In this document: in pieces, positions 54,349 through 64,000 of the stretch
Layout: each line of letters opens with the position of its first letter
Numbering within the stretch: position 1 is the stretch's first letter
DNA from: Chrysoporthe austroafricana
Lineage: Eukaryota > Ascomycota > Sordariomycetes > Diaporthales > Cryphonectriaceae
Direction: 5' to 3'
Assembly (NCBI GenBank): GCA_001051155.2
Contig: JYIP02000004.1
Coordinates: forward strand, 5,078,383-5,142,382
DNA length: 64,000 nt
Notes under the pieces: generated by a model
What the model was told of the DNA's origin: nothing
What the model saw: the letters and a program-made list of their open reading frames with translations, nothing else
The model's database searches: none
Program-made: the position numbers and the translations under genes

Positions 54349-56710
54349 GGCCAAGGTGGACAGGACAGGAGCGATGGATTTTTTTTTTTTTTTTTTTGGT
54401 TCGGGAAAAAGAAAAAGCACACAGGCACACAACAACACAGCTGTTGGTGCTGGTTCGAGCAATGAATGTCTGATCTGGTGCTGGGAGTAATTGCCGGAGC
54501 AGAGTTTAGGTCGAGCGAGAGATTCTAGGAGGGACGAAGGAAGAGAGAGGCAGGACGTGCGGAGGGTGATGCCTGGGTAATGTATATTACCGTACTCCAT
54601 AAGCCCCCGGATGCAAGCAGCACGATGGATCACGGGGTAATATCACGACCGTGCGATCACAGACCCGACACAAAGGAGCAGAGCCTATTGCCCAAAGGAG
54701 GACGTCGATGGCGGGTTGGGCTTGGTGGGACAGGGGGGGTGCGGGCGCAGGAACGCGGGAGAGGGTGAGATGTGAAACATGGCTCAGTCTGCCTCTGGTC
54801 CCCGGACGTGCTGCAGGAGGTGCCTGGTGCTTGTTTCGACCCTGCGCAGCAGCTCGCGCGGAGCGAGGCCGGGCAGAACGCAGGATGGCGGTCCACGCTG
54901 CCTCGGCGCAGAGCGACGCAGAGCGACGCAGAGCGAAGCAGCAGGCGGTCAGGCCAGAGGCTGGGCGAGGCGCGAGGGGCGCGCAGGTCGGCCGCTCCGC
55001 AGAATCTCACGCGAGGCAACCAGCCAACGGATGGGCAGAGAGGACGGCCAGAGGAAGCACCCGGTGTGGACCCCCCTCGGGACCTCGACCAGCTCGACCA
55101 GCTCGACCAGTTCTAATTTTGGCCCTGCGGGCGGGCGGGCGGAGGGGGGGGGATCCACAGGCTCGCCGCTGATGACCCGCGAGGTGGCCCTGCTCTCTTG
55201 ATCGTCGATATCCTGCGAGATGATATGAGATACGAATCTCACATTGTGTGTGTGTGTGTGTGCGCGCGCTTGCTGGTTGTTATTAATAGGACACCAGGAC
55301 GTCTTGCTGTTGCCTGGGAGCGCCGTACATCGTACCACTGTAGTTGGGCCTCGGGTGGATCATCGGCACCGCCATGCTACTACTATGGTATAGCACCAGA
55401 GCACCATAGCACCATAGTAGGACATGCTCAGTAGTAAGCGCTGCCAATCTTAATCTTTCGAGCAACCAAGGGCCCCGTACCACAGGCGCATGCCCGTAAG
55501 TGGGAGGCAGCTGCTCCGTACGGGGCATGGTCGCCCGGGAGAGGTCTCTCTGAGCGGTAACCGCCGAGATGAGCCTGATCCTGCGCGTCTAGGCTGGGCG
55601 GCAGTCAGCCCAACAAACACAGAGAGCGGCGGTCGTGGCCCTCGCCCTGACCTTTCCTGTCCTGTGTCTGGCTGCCTGGCCCCTCCTGGCCGAGGACAGC
55701 ATCGCCGAGCAACGATATCTTGCGGCCCTGGGAGACCGTCTGCTCCCGGCGTGACGGTCCCGGGGTGGGCGAGTCCTGCGGCGCTGCCGGACTGCCTGGC
55801 CACTTCTTCTGGCCTCCTCTCTGATCCTCCGGGCCGGGCCGGGGTACAACAAGCAGGGAGGGCGAAGAGGACCGAGAAGATACGTGTCGGGTGGCAGTCC
55901 AGTCGTATCGGCCCGGCACTCCGCGTACGAGCTTATACGTAATACCACAGTCCAGCCAGCAGCAAGACAAAGCAGCAGGGAGGACTGCATGCTGGAGTCG
56001 ACCTGGTGGAGGCCGTACGCCGGTGTACTTTTCTCCGCCTCCTCTCAACGTGCCTGGGAGAGCCCGGAGAAGTAAGTGATGGCGCAGGAGGGCAGATGAA
56101 TACGAGCGCGGTGGCGGTTTGCAATGCAACGCAGCGCAGCGCAATCTCATGCCCTGCTCGCAGGAGACGACCCCCCCTTCCTAACCTTCCCCCCCCCCCT
56201 CTGCTGTGAAAGCTTGAGCCTTGACCATAAAGTTTGAAGTTCTTGAGGCTCTCAAGGTGAAAAGAGGGTCAGACAGTGCACAGTGGCGGCCTCGTCTCTT
56301 GGTGATCCTGCGCCAGTCCGGTTCCGTTCGTAGCACACCACACACCATAAAGCAGCTCGAAGACGAGTAGGAAAAGGGGCGATGGCGAAAGAAACCTGCG
56401 TGCAAGGTTAGAAAACCCGGAAGAGCAGGGAATACTACTGACTACTGTACGAGCTAGCATGGCTAGGTATGTAGCATGTCGCATCAGGGGATGCTCTGGA
56501 CCAGAGCACGCGCAGCACTGAAGCACTGATACTGTAGCAGCTGCCCATAGCCCATACCGCTGCCACGCAGTCCCACGCCCCTGTCCATAGGCCCCCTGTG
56601 GCAGATACCTATCCAGCGCCCAGCGGCCAATGAATACCCGCTACAGGGCCCAGGTGGCAGCAGCCGCCCACTTATCCAGAAGCCCAGGCCAGCACCAGCT
56701 CCCACAGCAC

Positions 56711-56749
56711 CCTGGCACGCCTGGCACGCCTGGCACGCCTGGCACGCTG
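56711..56749. repeat. Tandem 9-bp repeat (TGGCACGCC)
   Basis: About four consecutive copies, the last one altered. It reads as a Gly-Thr-Pro repeat on the plus strand. Confidence 0.85.
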
Positions 56750-57092
56750 GTATCTAGTCTTCTCCTATCTCGACCTGGTGTGTTATCTTCCCCGTCCAGC
56801 TCTGCAGGCACGGCACGACAAGACAGACACGACACGACACGGCTCGACACGATTCTTCTCTTCGCGTACAGGGTGAGGTGGCCGAGATCCATGTGTCCCA
56901 TTGGCGTTGCTGCCCATAGCATCACCGCCATCGACCGCCGGCATCGACCTCGATATCGATCTCGACCTCGACCTCGACATCGGCACTGGCGCTGACGCGC
57001 AGGGCCCATCACTGTCGACTGAGCGAGCCAGCGTCGCAGTTGCTGTTGCCGCCACCGCCGACCAAGAAAAAAGAAAAAGAAAAAAGAAACCC

Positions 57093-57095
<3 letters not shown>

Positions 57096-57148
<53 letters not shown>
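57096..57148. repeat. (AG)n microsatellite, ~53 bp
   Basis: Uninterrupted AG dinucleotides. It is preceded by an A-rich run, as in the microsatellite at 47623. Confidence 0.9.
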
Positions 57149-57150
<2 letters not shown>

Positions 57151-57650
57151 TCCTTTGTCGACCGTCGCGGCACCACACACCAGGCCGACCCGGTCCCACC
57201 GTCTCTCTCTCCTCTGCGCCTCGGCGAGACGGCCAGCTGTCCCCCCAGACGGCCATCGCCAAGCGCTCTGAGCTCGTGCCCTGCTCCTGGCCCGTTCCGT
57301 GGCTCGGTCCAGATCGCACCTGCGCCAGACCCGACCGACCATCGTCAACGTCTACGCCCAGCGCCAGCGCCAGCACTGGCACCGACGACGCCGACGCCGA
57401 CGCCGATACCGACACCGCGATCAGCCGGGGAGCCTGTAGTTTCGCCGTTGCCGCTCGTCTCGCCCCATCGCACCCGCGACGCGCGGTCGGCCCAGCGCCA
57501 TCGTCGACAAGGGCGGGTCCGGCTTGGCCACGAAAAATCAGGGGCGACGGGCCGGGGTGGACTGGCTCTCGTTTCGTGTCGATCCTCCGCCAACGTCGTC
57601 TCCATCCTCCTTCGAGAGTTCCTCTCCTCCGGGTTGCAGCTCTTGCCTCG

Positions 57651-57721
57651 CCCCCCCCCCCCCCCCCCAAAAAAAAACCCCCCCCGACAAAAACCCCGCG
57701 GGCCCCCCCCCCCCCGCCCCG

Positions 57722-57753
<32 letters not shown>

Positions 57754-57841
57754 TCGCAGCATGGTTCTCCATCTTCCTCTCGNAAAGTCCTCCCCCCCGG
57801 GTGTCCCCCCTTGCCTCCCCCCCCCCCCCCCCCAAAAAAAA
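57651..57841. other. C-homopolymer stretch with ambiguous base
   Basis: Repeated runs of C8-C20 and A7-A10, with an N at 57783. The homopolymer lengths are probably unreliable (assembly or base-calling), so no frame across it should be trusted. It may still be a pyrimidine-rich promoter of the gene starting at 57927. Confidence 0.7.
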
Positions 57842-57926
57842 ACACATCCTCGCGATATAACCCTCGGGCGCGTCCCACCCGCCGAGCCGCCACGCGCCCC
57901 TCGACTGCATCTCCATACTGCACGGC

Positions 57927-59758
57927 ATGGATCTGATCCGTCGGGCGGGCAAGGCCATCACGGGGCCTCCGCAGCTCCCTACAGCAGATGAGAAGCTTCA
58001 CAAGCCGAGGACGAGATCAGGGCGCCTGTGGTCCCGCCTCGCCTTCTTCCGCAGGCCGCTGCGCCTCAGGGGGAACTCTACCATCTCCATACCGCTCGGC
58101 GTGGTGATACTGTTCCCCCTCATCGTTGTCATCCTCATCCTCGTCCTCTTCGTGAGGCATCCGAACTCCCCGGGCAGGATACTCATGCCCGCCGGTGCTC
58201 CTCCGGCCATAAGGTAAGACCCTTCCCGCCCACCGCGCCTGTCTCGGCCTGAGGGTGCTGACTCTGCGGCCCCCCTCCCCCCTTCCAACAGGAAAATCAG
58301 CGAAAAGTACGACAAGGTCTTCGTCGAGGGTTGTCTCGAGCCCGATACCTCCAAGCCCCGCGCCAACGGCGCCTTCGTCGTCCTGGCTAGGAACAAGGAG
58401 CTGGACGGTGTCATCCAGTCCATCAAGTCCATCGAGCGCCACTTCAATCGCTGGTACCACTACCCGTACGTCTTCCTTAACGATGGCGACTTCAACCAGA
58501 CCTTCAAGGACACCGTCAAGAACTACACGTCTGCGCCCGTCGAGTTTGGCAAGGTTGGCCCCGACATGTGGGGCTTCCCGGACTGGATCGATCCGAAGGT
58601 CGCCAAGGAGGGTATCGCGAAGCAGGGCGATGCCGCTGTCATGTACGGTGGCCTGGAGAGCTACCACGCCATGTGCAGGTTCTATTCTGGGTGAGTCCGC
58701 CTCGGGGCCGCGCCGAGGGGAAGAGGGCCCGGCACAGCGCCTGGGACCGACGGCTACTGACAAGTCTTGCCAGCTTCTTCTACAAGCACCCCCTGCTCGC
58801 CAAGTACGAGTGGTACTGGCGTCTCGAGCCCGAGATCAAGTACTTCTGCGACATCACCTAGTGCGTCTGTCCCGCTCCCACCGCCCGCATGCTGTCCTGA
58901 GTCTGACATATCCCCCCCCCCTTCGCAGTGATCCCTTCCTCGCTATGATTGAGAACAACAAGACGTATGGCTTCACGATTGCTGTCAAGGAGCTCCGGGA
59001 GACCGTCCCCAACATCTGGCGCTACGCGTCCGCCTACAAGCGCCTGAACAACCTGACGTCCAAGGGCTTGTGGGAGATGTTTACCGAGCCCAAGCCCGAG
59101 CCCGAGCCCCAGGACCCCGCCGCAGACCTGGAAGCACCGCCGCTGCCGGAAGAGATCCTGCGCTCCGAGCCTGGCCGTAACGGTCTTCCCGAGATCGACC
59201 CCGAGGCCATGGAGGGTGAGAGCTACAACATGTGCCACTTCTGGTCCAACTTCGAGATTGCTCGTCTGAGCTTCTTCAGAAGCAAGGAGTACGAGGACTT
59301 CTTCGAGATGATGGACCGGAGCGGTGGTTTCTGGATGGAAAGGGTACGCTATCTCCCCTGGCCCTCCGACCCCCGTCACCCGAGCTGCCTTCGTTGCTAA
59401 CCATTCCTATCAGTGGGGTGATGCGCCCATCCACTCTCTCGCCGCCGGTGCCCTTCTCTCGCCCCGCGATATTCACTATTTCCGTGACTTTGGATACCGA
59501 CACACCACCATCCAGCACTGTCCTGCGAACGCGCCCCTGGGAAGACAGCTGCCCCGTGAGCCATATCTCGAGAAGACGACCCTGGACGAGAAGAAGCGAT
59601 CTGAGGAGGATGACTACTGGGAGCACTGGGATCCGCCAAAGGAGAACGGTGTGGGGTGTCGGTGCCGATGTGACACTGATATCGTCGACGTCGAGGGCAA
59701 GGAGGGTAGCTGCCTGGCGGAATGGGTCGATGTTGCTGGCGGGTGGGCCAGCCCGTAA
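57927..59758 (+). CDS. Alpha-1,2-mannosyltransferase, KRE2/MNT1/KTR family (GT15)
   Basis: This Golgi type II membrane glycosyltransferase transfers mannose from GDP-mannose to N- and O-linked glycans of cell-wall proteins. Exons are 57927-58213, 58292-58690, 58774-58860, 58929-59343 and 59414-59758, giving 510 aa. The introns are 78, 83, 68 and 70 bp with standard donors. A cytoplasmic tail is followed by one TM anchor at residues about 54-76 (IPLGVVILFPLIVVILILVL). The luminal domain shows AFVVLARNKELDGVIQSIKS, YPYVFLNDGDFNQTF, the metal/nucleotide region YEWYWRLEPEIKYFCDITYD, the nucleophile-type block YNMCHFWSNFEIARLSFFRS and GWGDAP-like RWGDAPIHSLAAGALLSPRD. The acidic insert PKPEPEPQDPAADLEA (about residue 315) and the Cys-rich tail (GVGCRCRCDTD) are typical of the KTR branch. 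The start ATG 57927 follows low-quality sequence but is in frame. Confidence 0.94.
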
Positions 59759-60484
59759 TGAAGATCACGAAAAAGGACGCCTGCACCTCAAACCCGGGAC
59801 ACGACGAAATGGCCGCGACGAGAAGCTCACGGGCCTGCAAGCTGGGTGGACTGGCGAGCGGAGAGTGCAGTCGGGAGCGGGTCTGAGGATTCTACATCAC
59901 GATATGTCGGATTGTATCTCCTGGACTGCATATATGTCGCGGAGAGCCGCGATGCTGCAGCACAGGCGTCGGTCTGCTTTAACGGGCGCGGATTGGCATC
60001 GCGCACTCGTCTTGGTGGCATCACCACTACCGCATGAATGCAACAGGCGTTTACGAAACCACAAAATCATCCGCATTCCATTTGGCATAGGAGGACCGGT
60101 AGAGTAGATCAGGCATCCATGAAACGGGGGCGCCGCTGTTGTGCACGCCAGGGAAGCGGCATTTTATCTGCGCATGGCGCTGCAACCTGTTCTTCTATAC
60201 GATACCACATCTAATCGAAAATACAATGTCAAGACCCGACAGTTTCTATCTTGGAGTTGAGTATGATGAGACTTGGAGCACACCATGAGGCTTGCTGCGC
60301 TGCTGAGCATTTAGGGGCTGAGAAGGGCCACGTCCAACCACGTCCAACCACAGCACGGATCCAGATGGCATGCGTCTTCTGAGGCCTGGCTGGTGAGAAC
60401 TTTTTTTTTCCTACCTACTACAGCCCGATACTGACCAGGGCTTTGCAGCTCACGCCAGGTAGACGCCTCCGTAAGTCTCTAGGA
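59759..60484. other. Convergent intergenic region
   Basis: 3' flanks of the mannosyltransferase and the DHAD gene. A direct repeat CCACGTCCAACCACGTCCAA occurs at about 60330-60352. No gene is seen. Confidence 0.5.
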
Positions 60485-62684
60485 TCACCACTCGGTGCTT
60501 CCTAAGGGCTCAGCCAGATCCGTCACCGCACCATGGCTCGCATCGCCAACGAGTCTCGCGTACTTGGCCAGCGTACCCCTGAGCGGCTGCGTGACGGGCG
60601 GCTTCCACCCCTTCTTCCTCTCCCTGAGCTCCTCGATGCTCACATTCAGCACGTCGATCCGGTTCTCCGTCGCGTCGATCCGCACCTCATCGCCATCCCT
60701 CACCACCGCGATGGGGCCGCCCACCGCCGCCTCCGGGCAGATATGGCCGACAATGAAGCCGTGGCTCGCCCCGCTATATCGCCCGTCGGTTATGAGCGCG
60801 ACGTTCTTCAGTCCCGCGCCGATGATAGCAGCGCTGGCCGTCAGCTGCTCCGGCATCCCGGGCCCACCGCGCGGGCCCTCGTACCGTACGACGAGGACGA
60901 GGTTCCCGTCCGTCGCCTTGATGTCCCCCCTCGTCAACGCGGCGTCCAGCTCGTGCTCCTTGTCAAACACCCGCGCCCTCCCGGTGAAGGACAGCCCCTC
61001 CTTGCCCGTGATCTTGGCCACAGCTCCGTGCGGCGCGAGGTTACCGCGGAGCACGCGCAGGTGGCCCGTCTTCTTGATGGGGTCGTCCAGCGGCCGGATG
61101 ATCTTCTGCCCCGGGTCGAGCGAGGGCCACGCCGCGCAGTTCTCGGCGAGGGTCCTCCCCGTGACGGTCATGAGGCTCCCGTCGACCAGGCCTGCGGCGA
61201 TGAGCATCTTCAGCACGCTGGGCGTGCCGCCTACGCGGTACAGGTCCTCCATCATGTGTTTGCCGCTCGGCTGCAGGTCCGCGAGGTAGGGCACCCGGTT
61301 GCTCGTCCTGTCGATGTCGTCCAGTGTGAGCGGCACGTCGGCGCTGCTGGCCATGGCCAGAAAGTGCAGGACGCCGTTCGTGCTCCCGCCCAGGGCCATC
61401 GTCAGCACCAGGGCGTTCTCGAAAGCCGCCCGGGTCAGCAGGTCTCGCGGCCGGATGTCCCTCTCCATCAGGGTCTTGATCGCCTCGGCGGCCCTCTCGC
61501 ACTCCCTCGCCTTCTCGGGCGAGGTGGCAGGGTACGAGCTGCTGCCCGGCAGGCTGAGGCCCATCGCCTCGATGGCCGTCGCCATCGTGTTGGCCGTGTA
61601 CATCCCGCCGCAGGCACCCGCAGAGGGACAGGAGTGCAGCTCCAGGTCCTCCAGCACGTCGGCCGGCGTGGCGGGCTCGCCGTTCGCCTTGGGGCACTTG
61701 GCCTGCAGCCGGCCGTAGGTGTAGGCACCGCGGGCCTCGAGGCAGGTCGAGATGTTGACCTCGGAGTCGAGGAGGGCGCTGTGGCCCTTGCGGATCGCAC
61801 CGCCGTAGATCATGATGAAGGGCCGGTTGTGCCGGGCCGCGGCCATGACCATGCCCGGCATGTTCTTGTCGCAGCCCGGGATCGAGATGTTGGCGTCGTG
61901 GCGCTGGGCGCAGGTCATGGACTCGATGGAGTCGGCGATGATCTCGCGGGACTGGAGGGAGTAGCGCATCGCTGGGTGTGCGGTTCAGCCGGGCCCGTGA
62001 GGCCATACTGCGGAGGGGGGAGGGGCCTTACCGTCACTGCCCATCGTGATCCCGTCGCTGATCCCGATGGTGTTGAACTGCCAGGCCAACATGTTCTGCT
62101 TCTCGACGGACTTCTTGACGATCTTTCCCAGGTCCATCACTGCCGGCCTGTCAGCTCATCATGCCCTTGGATCCGACAGAGCCAGTTCACCCGGCGCTGC
62201 TCGTGTATCTCAGAATGATCGGGCTGCCGGGCCTGCTTACGGTGGGTGCTGTCATCCACATGTCAGCGAACGGGCCACGGCGGTGTGTCTCTGGACTTGT
62301 ACTCGCTTGCAAGGGTTTCCTTCCCACCAGACCGTCGCGATTCCCACCTGGGGCGCGTTCTCCATGGCCTCCTGGTCCGGGACGCCGGCGGCATACAGCA
62401 TAGCCTGTCTGGATGTCAGCCCCGAGCCCGTGTCTAGCGGAGAGGCAGAGAGGGTCTCCCGGGCGCTCCTAGCGGTGGAGGCCGGCCTGAGCTGAAGCAA
62501 GACCGGCATTTCCATCACTGACCTTGGCGGCGGGAAAGTCATGTTCCCTCGTGATAGCATGAGACCATCGGTTCAAGGGGCCTCCTGGTGGCAGACAGGG
62601 CCACTGTATGTAATCATCCTCCTTGGGCATATTCCTGCCTCCCTCGCCGTTTCCGGCTCCTCCAGATCCTCCCAGGGTGCTCAT
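60485..62684 (-). CDS. Dihydroxy-acid dehydratase (IlvD/Edd family), paralogue without mitochondrial presequence
   Basis: This Fe-S dehydratase of the ILV3 family catalyses the third step of valine/isoleucine synthesis (dihydroxy-acid to 2-keto acid) or a related sugar-acid dehydration. Exons are 62684-62523, 62404-62307, 62248-62241 (8 nt), 62139-62032 and 61971-60485, giving 620 aa. The frame reads [18 protein letters not shown] / [20 protein letters not shown] / [20 protein letters not shown] / [20 protein letters not shown]. The cluster cysteines are present: C86 (NPCNTH), C159 (GCDKNMPG) and C246 ([12 protein letters not shown]). The C-terminal block has [20 protein letters not shown]. 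The N-terminus [20 protein letters not shown] is Gly-rich and acidic and lacks a mitochondrial presequence, so this is probably a cytosolic paralogue rather than the primary mitochondrial Ilv3. An upstream ATG at 62909 gives an implausible leader. Confidence 0.93.
62241..62248 (-). other. 8-nt micro-exon of the DHAD gene
   Basis: CACCCACC on the minus strand is flanked by GACAG and GTAAGC. It supplies the last base of Asn87, Thr88, His89 and the first base of Leu90, giving the conserved NPCNTHL motif. Leaving it out shifts the frame and loses this motif. Confidence 0.85.
62249..62306 (-). other. GC-AG intron in the DHAD gene
   Basis: TGCAA|GCGAGT ... GCTGAC branch ... GATGACAG, 58 bp, phase 2. 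No GT donor nearby retains the conserved N-P-C-N. Confidence 0.75.
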
Positions 62685-64000
62685 CTTCTTAGACTGCCCG
62701 AGCGTCCAGACTGGACGTCCTTCTGAACTGCCGAGCGGGTCAGAGCTGGGTGGCGTCTGGATACTGTATCCTCCGCGACTAAAAGGGGAGTCAAGGCACA
62801 GAAGCCCGACGTACAGTATACAGACGTATTGTGTATATATGTATATATCTAGGCTCGGTGGGAGGAGTGAACGGACTGTATATGAGGAGACGGTATCGTT
62901 CCACTTCATGAGGAGACGCGGAGACAGAACAGCAGCACGGGTTCTATGTTAGTATAGCCGCGAGGAGTGGCACGAACCGCCGAAGCAGGCCGAGGAGCCT
63001 AGTTCATTTGTCGAGGCAGCGCAGCCTATAGCCGATGCGGTCCTCCGCTAGGCTATACAAGCCGACGAGCAGGCGGGGACCGGATCCGGGGATGGGGAGA
63101 GAGGCATGAGAGGGTGTCATCCTCCCGAGACGCGAGCCCTCCACGGCGCTCGGGACAATGCACACGCTACCGCAGCCTCTACGTCCGTACTTGGTGATGA
63201 ACATGGCTGTCCGAGGGGAGGGGAGGGCACATGACACTCCACACTGCACAGCACATCCATCTCCCGATCGTGGGGAGGCGAGGGCTGAGGAGGACGCCAC
63301 GGACGGAGAGCTTGCTGGGGGTGGATCGATCCGCGCCCCGGAGGGGAGTGCAGTAAGTATCCACTCCCGTGCATGTTCAATGGATCAATCACCTCCAAAG
63401 CGTTGGAAATCTCCCTGACGGCCGGACGAGGCTAGCACCAATGCAGTATTCCGTACTGCGCGCGCACACGCGCCCCGCAGGCCAGACAGACAGAGCACAG
63501 AGCACAGAGCACAGAGCACAGAGCACAGAGCACAGAGCACAGAGCACAGAGCACAGAGCACAGAGCACAGAGCACAGAGCACATAGCACATAGTTGCCGG
63601 GAATATTGTCTCGCCTGTCTGCCTCAGCAGGTTGGGAGCCCAGCCCGGCCTGGGATCCGGACGCGGTTGTGAACAGAACATACCTGTCTGCGGGCGCTAT
63701 CACTCGTGGCGCGTATCCTGTAGTGTGTCCTGTAGTCTGGCCTGGTACCCACGATGATGATTAGGGCGCGCCGGTGTGGGTGGTGTCTCTGATGACGTCG
63801 TATCGATGTGCAATAAAGATGTGAGATGTGACGGGCAGGGCTGGAAGGCCACTGGCAGGTCACTGGCAGCCCCGGACCACCCCTTTCGTACAGCACTCTC
63901 ATGCAGGGCGGCTCTCGCGCTGGGTCATTCGAGACCGAGACGGTCCTCTTCCTGAGCAGGGCGACATGGGCAAAGGAAGAAAGAGGCAGACTACTGGCAT
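62685..64000. other. Upstream region of DHAD to the window end
   Basis: It contains TATATATGTATATAT at about 62833-62848 (TATA-like), a heptamer tandem array (63491-63594) and short frames only. No gene can be supported up to position 64000. Confidence 0.5.
63491..63594. repeat. Tandem heptamer array (CAGAGCA)n
   Basis: About 13 nearly perfect 7-bp units followed by two diverged units (CATAGCA). Because 7 is not a multiple of 3, the array reads as a repeat in all three frames on both strands (for example LCALCSV on the minus strand), creating artefact ORFs. Confidence 0.9.

Larger units (their letters stand above)
54349..57926. other. Long low-complexity intergenic region
   Basis: 3.6 kb without a supportable gene. 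It holds a T20 run (about 54369-54388), GAGCGACGCA repeats (about 54905-54935), CTCGACCAG x3 (about 55083-55109), a (TG)n run (about 55243-55262), CACCATAG repeats (about 55398-55418), TGGCACGCC x4 (about 56711-56746) and an (AG)n run (57096-57148). Long C-homopolymers with one N at 57783 lie just before the mannosyltransferase gene. Long frames over 56640-57960 on both strands are artefacts of these repeats. Confidence 0.6.

Noticed and set aside
56783..57961. Long overlapping ORFs on both strands (up to 392 codons)
   Set aside because: They run through an (AG)n microsatellite, poly-C runs and an N, with Ser/Leu, Gly and Pro repeats only. There is no domain.
60533..62218. 561-codon plus-strand frame opposite the DHAD gene
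   Set aside because: An antisense shadow caused by GC-rich codon use. The minus strand encodes a full DHAD with cluster cysteines.
62685..62909. Extended DHAD N-terminus from ATG 62909
   Set aside because: The added leader (with IYIYTQYVCILYVG) is unlike any DHAD N-terminus and overlaps a TATA-like sequence. ATG 62684 is more credible.
63385..63703. LCALCSV-repeat protein
   Set aside because: It is the translation of the 7-bp tandem array in successive frames, not a gene.
1..64000. CRISPR arrays, bacterial operons, integrons, rRNA or tRNA genes
   Set aside because: Spliceosomal introns, fungal gene families and RIPped LTR elements show a fungal nuclear genome. No spaced direct-repeat array or RNA gene was recognised.

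Overview
The window looks like genomic DNA of a filamentous ascomycete (Pezizomycotina, most probably Sordariomycetes). Genes are GC-rich and carry many short introns of 50-165 bp with GTRNGT donors and CTRAC-like branch sites. Gene families include Zn2Cys6 and bZIP regulators, a Dal5-type transporter, a KRE2/MNT1 mannosyltransferase and a cytosol-type dihydroxy-acid dehydratase. Strongly AT-rich, TpA-rich, stop-littered retrotransposon blocks sit beside the genes, which is the signature of repeat-induced point mutation (RIP).

Layout. 1-12,700 is an AT-rich RIP graveyard. It holds a minus-strand Ty3/gypsy chromovirus copy cut by the window edge, with its upstream LTR at 5707-6150. This abuts plus-strand remnants of another chromodomain retroelement and older unrecognised degraded coding sequence. 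12,700-17,076 is a small gene island (bZIP factor; conserved lysine-rich nuclear protein). 17,077-24,406 is a structurally complete Ty3/gypsy element of the same family on the minus strand, with two 412-bp LTRs, a perfect 5-bp target duplication (GTATG), and degraded gag, RT, integrase and chromodomain. An additional antisense Cys-motif/coiled-coil ORF lies next to its 3' LTR. 24,412-64,000 is gene space.

Gene space in order: Dal5-family MFS transporter (-), TauD-type dioxygenase (+), Zn2Cys6 regulator (+), Kv-beta-type aldo/keto reductase (+), SIM-containing RING protein (-), PRP19 (-), OHCU decarboxylase (+), two hypothetical nuclear-type proteins (+), COX4 (+), AKR7-type aldehyde reductase (+), DUF4604 protein (+), a small hypothetical (-), KTR/KRE2 mannosyltransferase (+) and a DHAD paralogue (-). 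Exon structures were worked out by hand from reading frame, splice sites and family conservation, and every multi-exon model given closes in frame.

How the genes work together. 25.4-34.2 kb reads as a candidate organosulfonate uptake and desulfonation cluster: a Soa1/Dal5-like carrier and a sulfonate/2-oxoglutarate dioxygenase transcribed divergently, followed by a pathway-type regulator and a reductase. The divergent promoter contains a 9/10 match to the CYS3/MetR sulfur-control site. The remaining genes are mostly housekeeping (splicing, respiration, purine catabolism, glycosylation). Three introns appear to use GC-AG splice sites, and the DHAD gene needs an 8-nt micro-exon.
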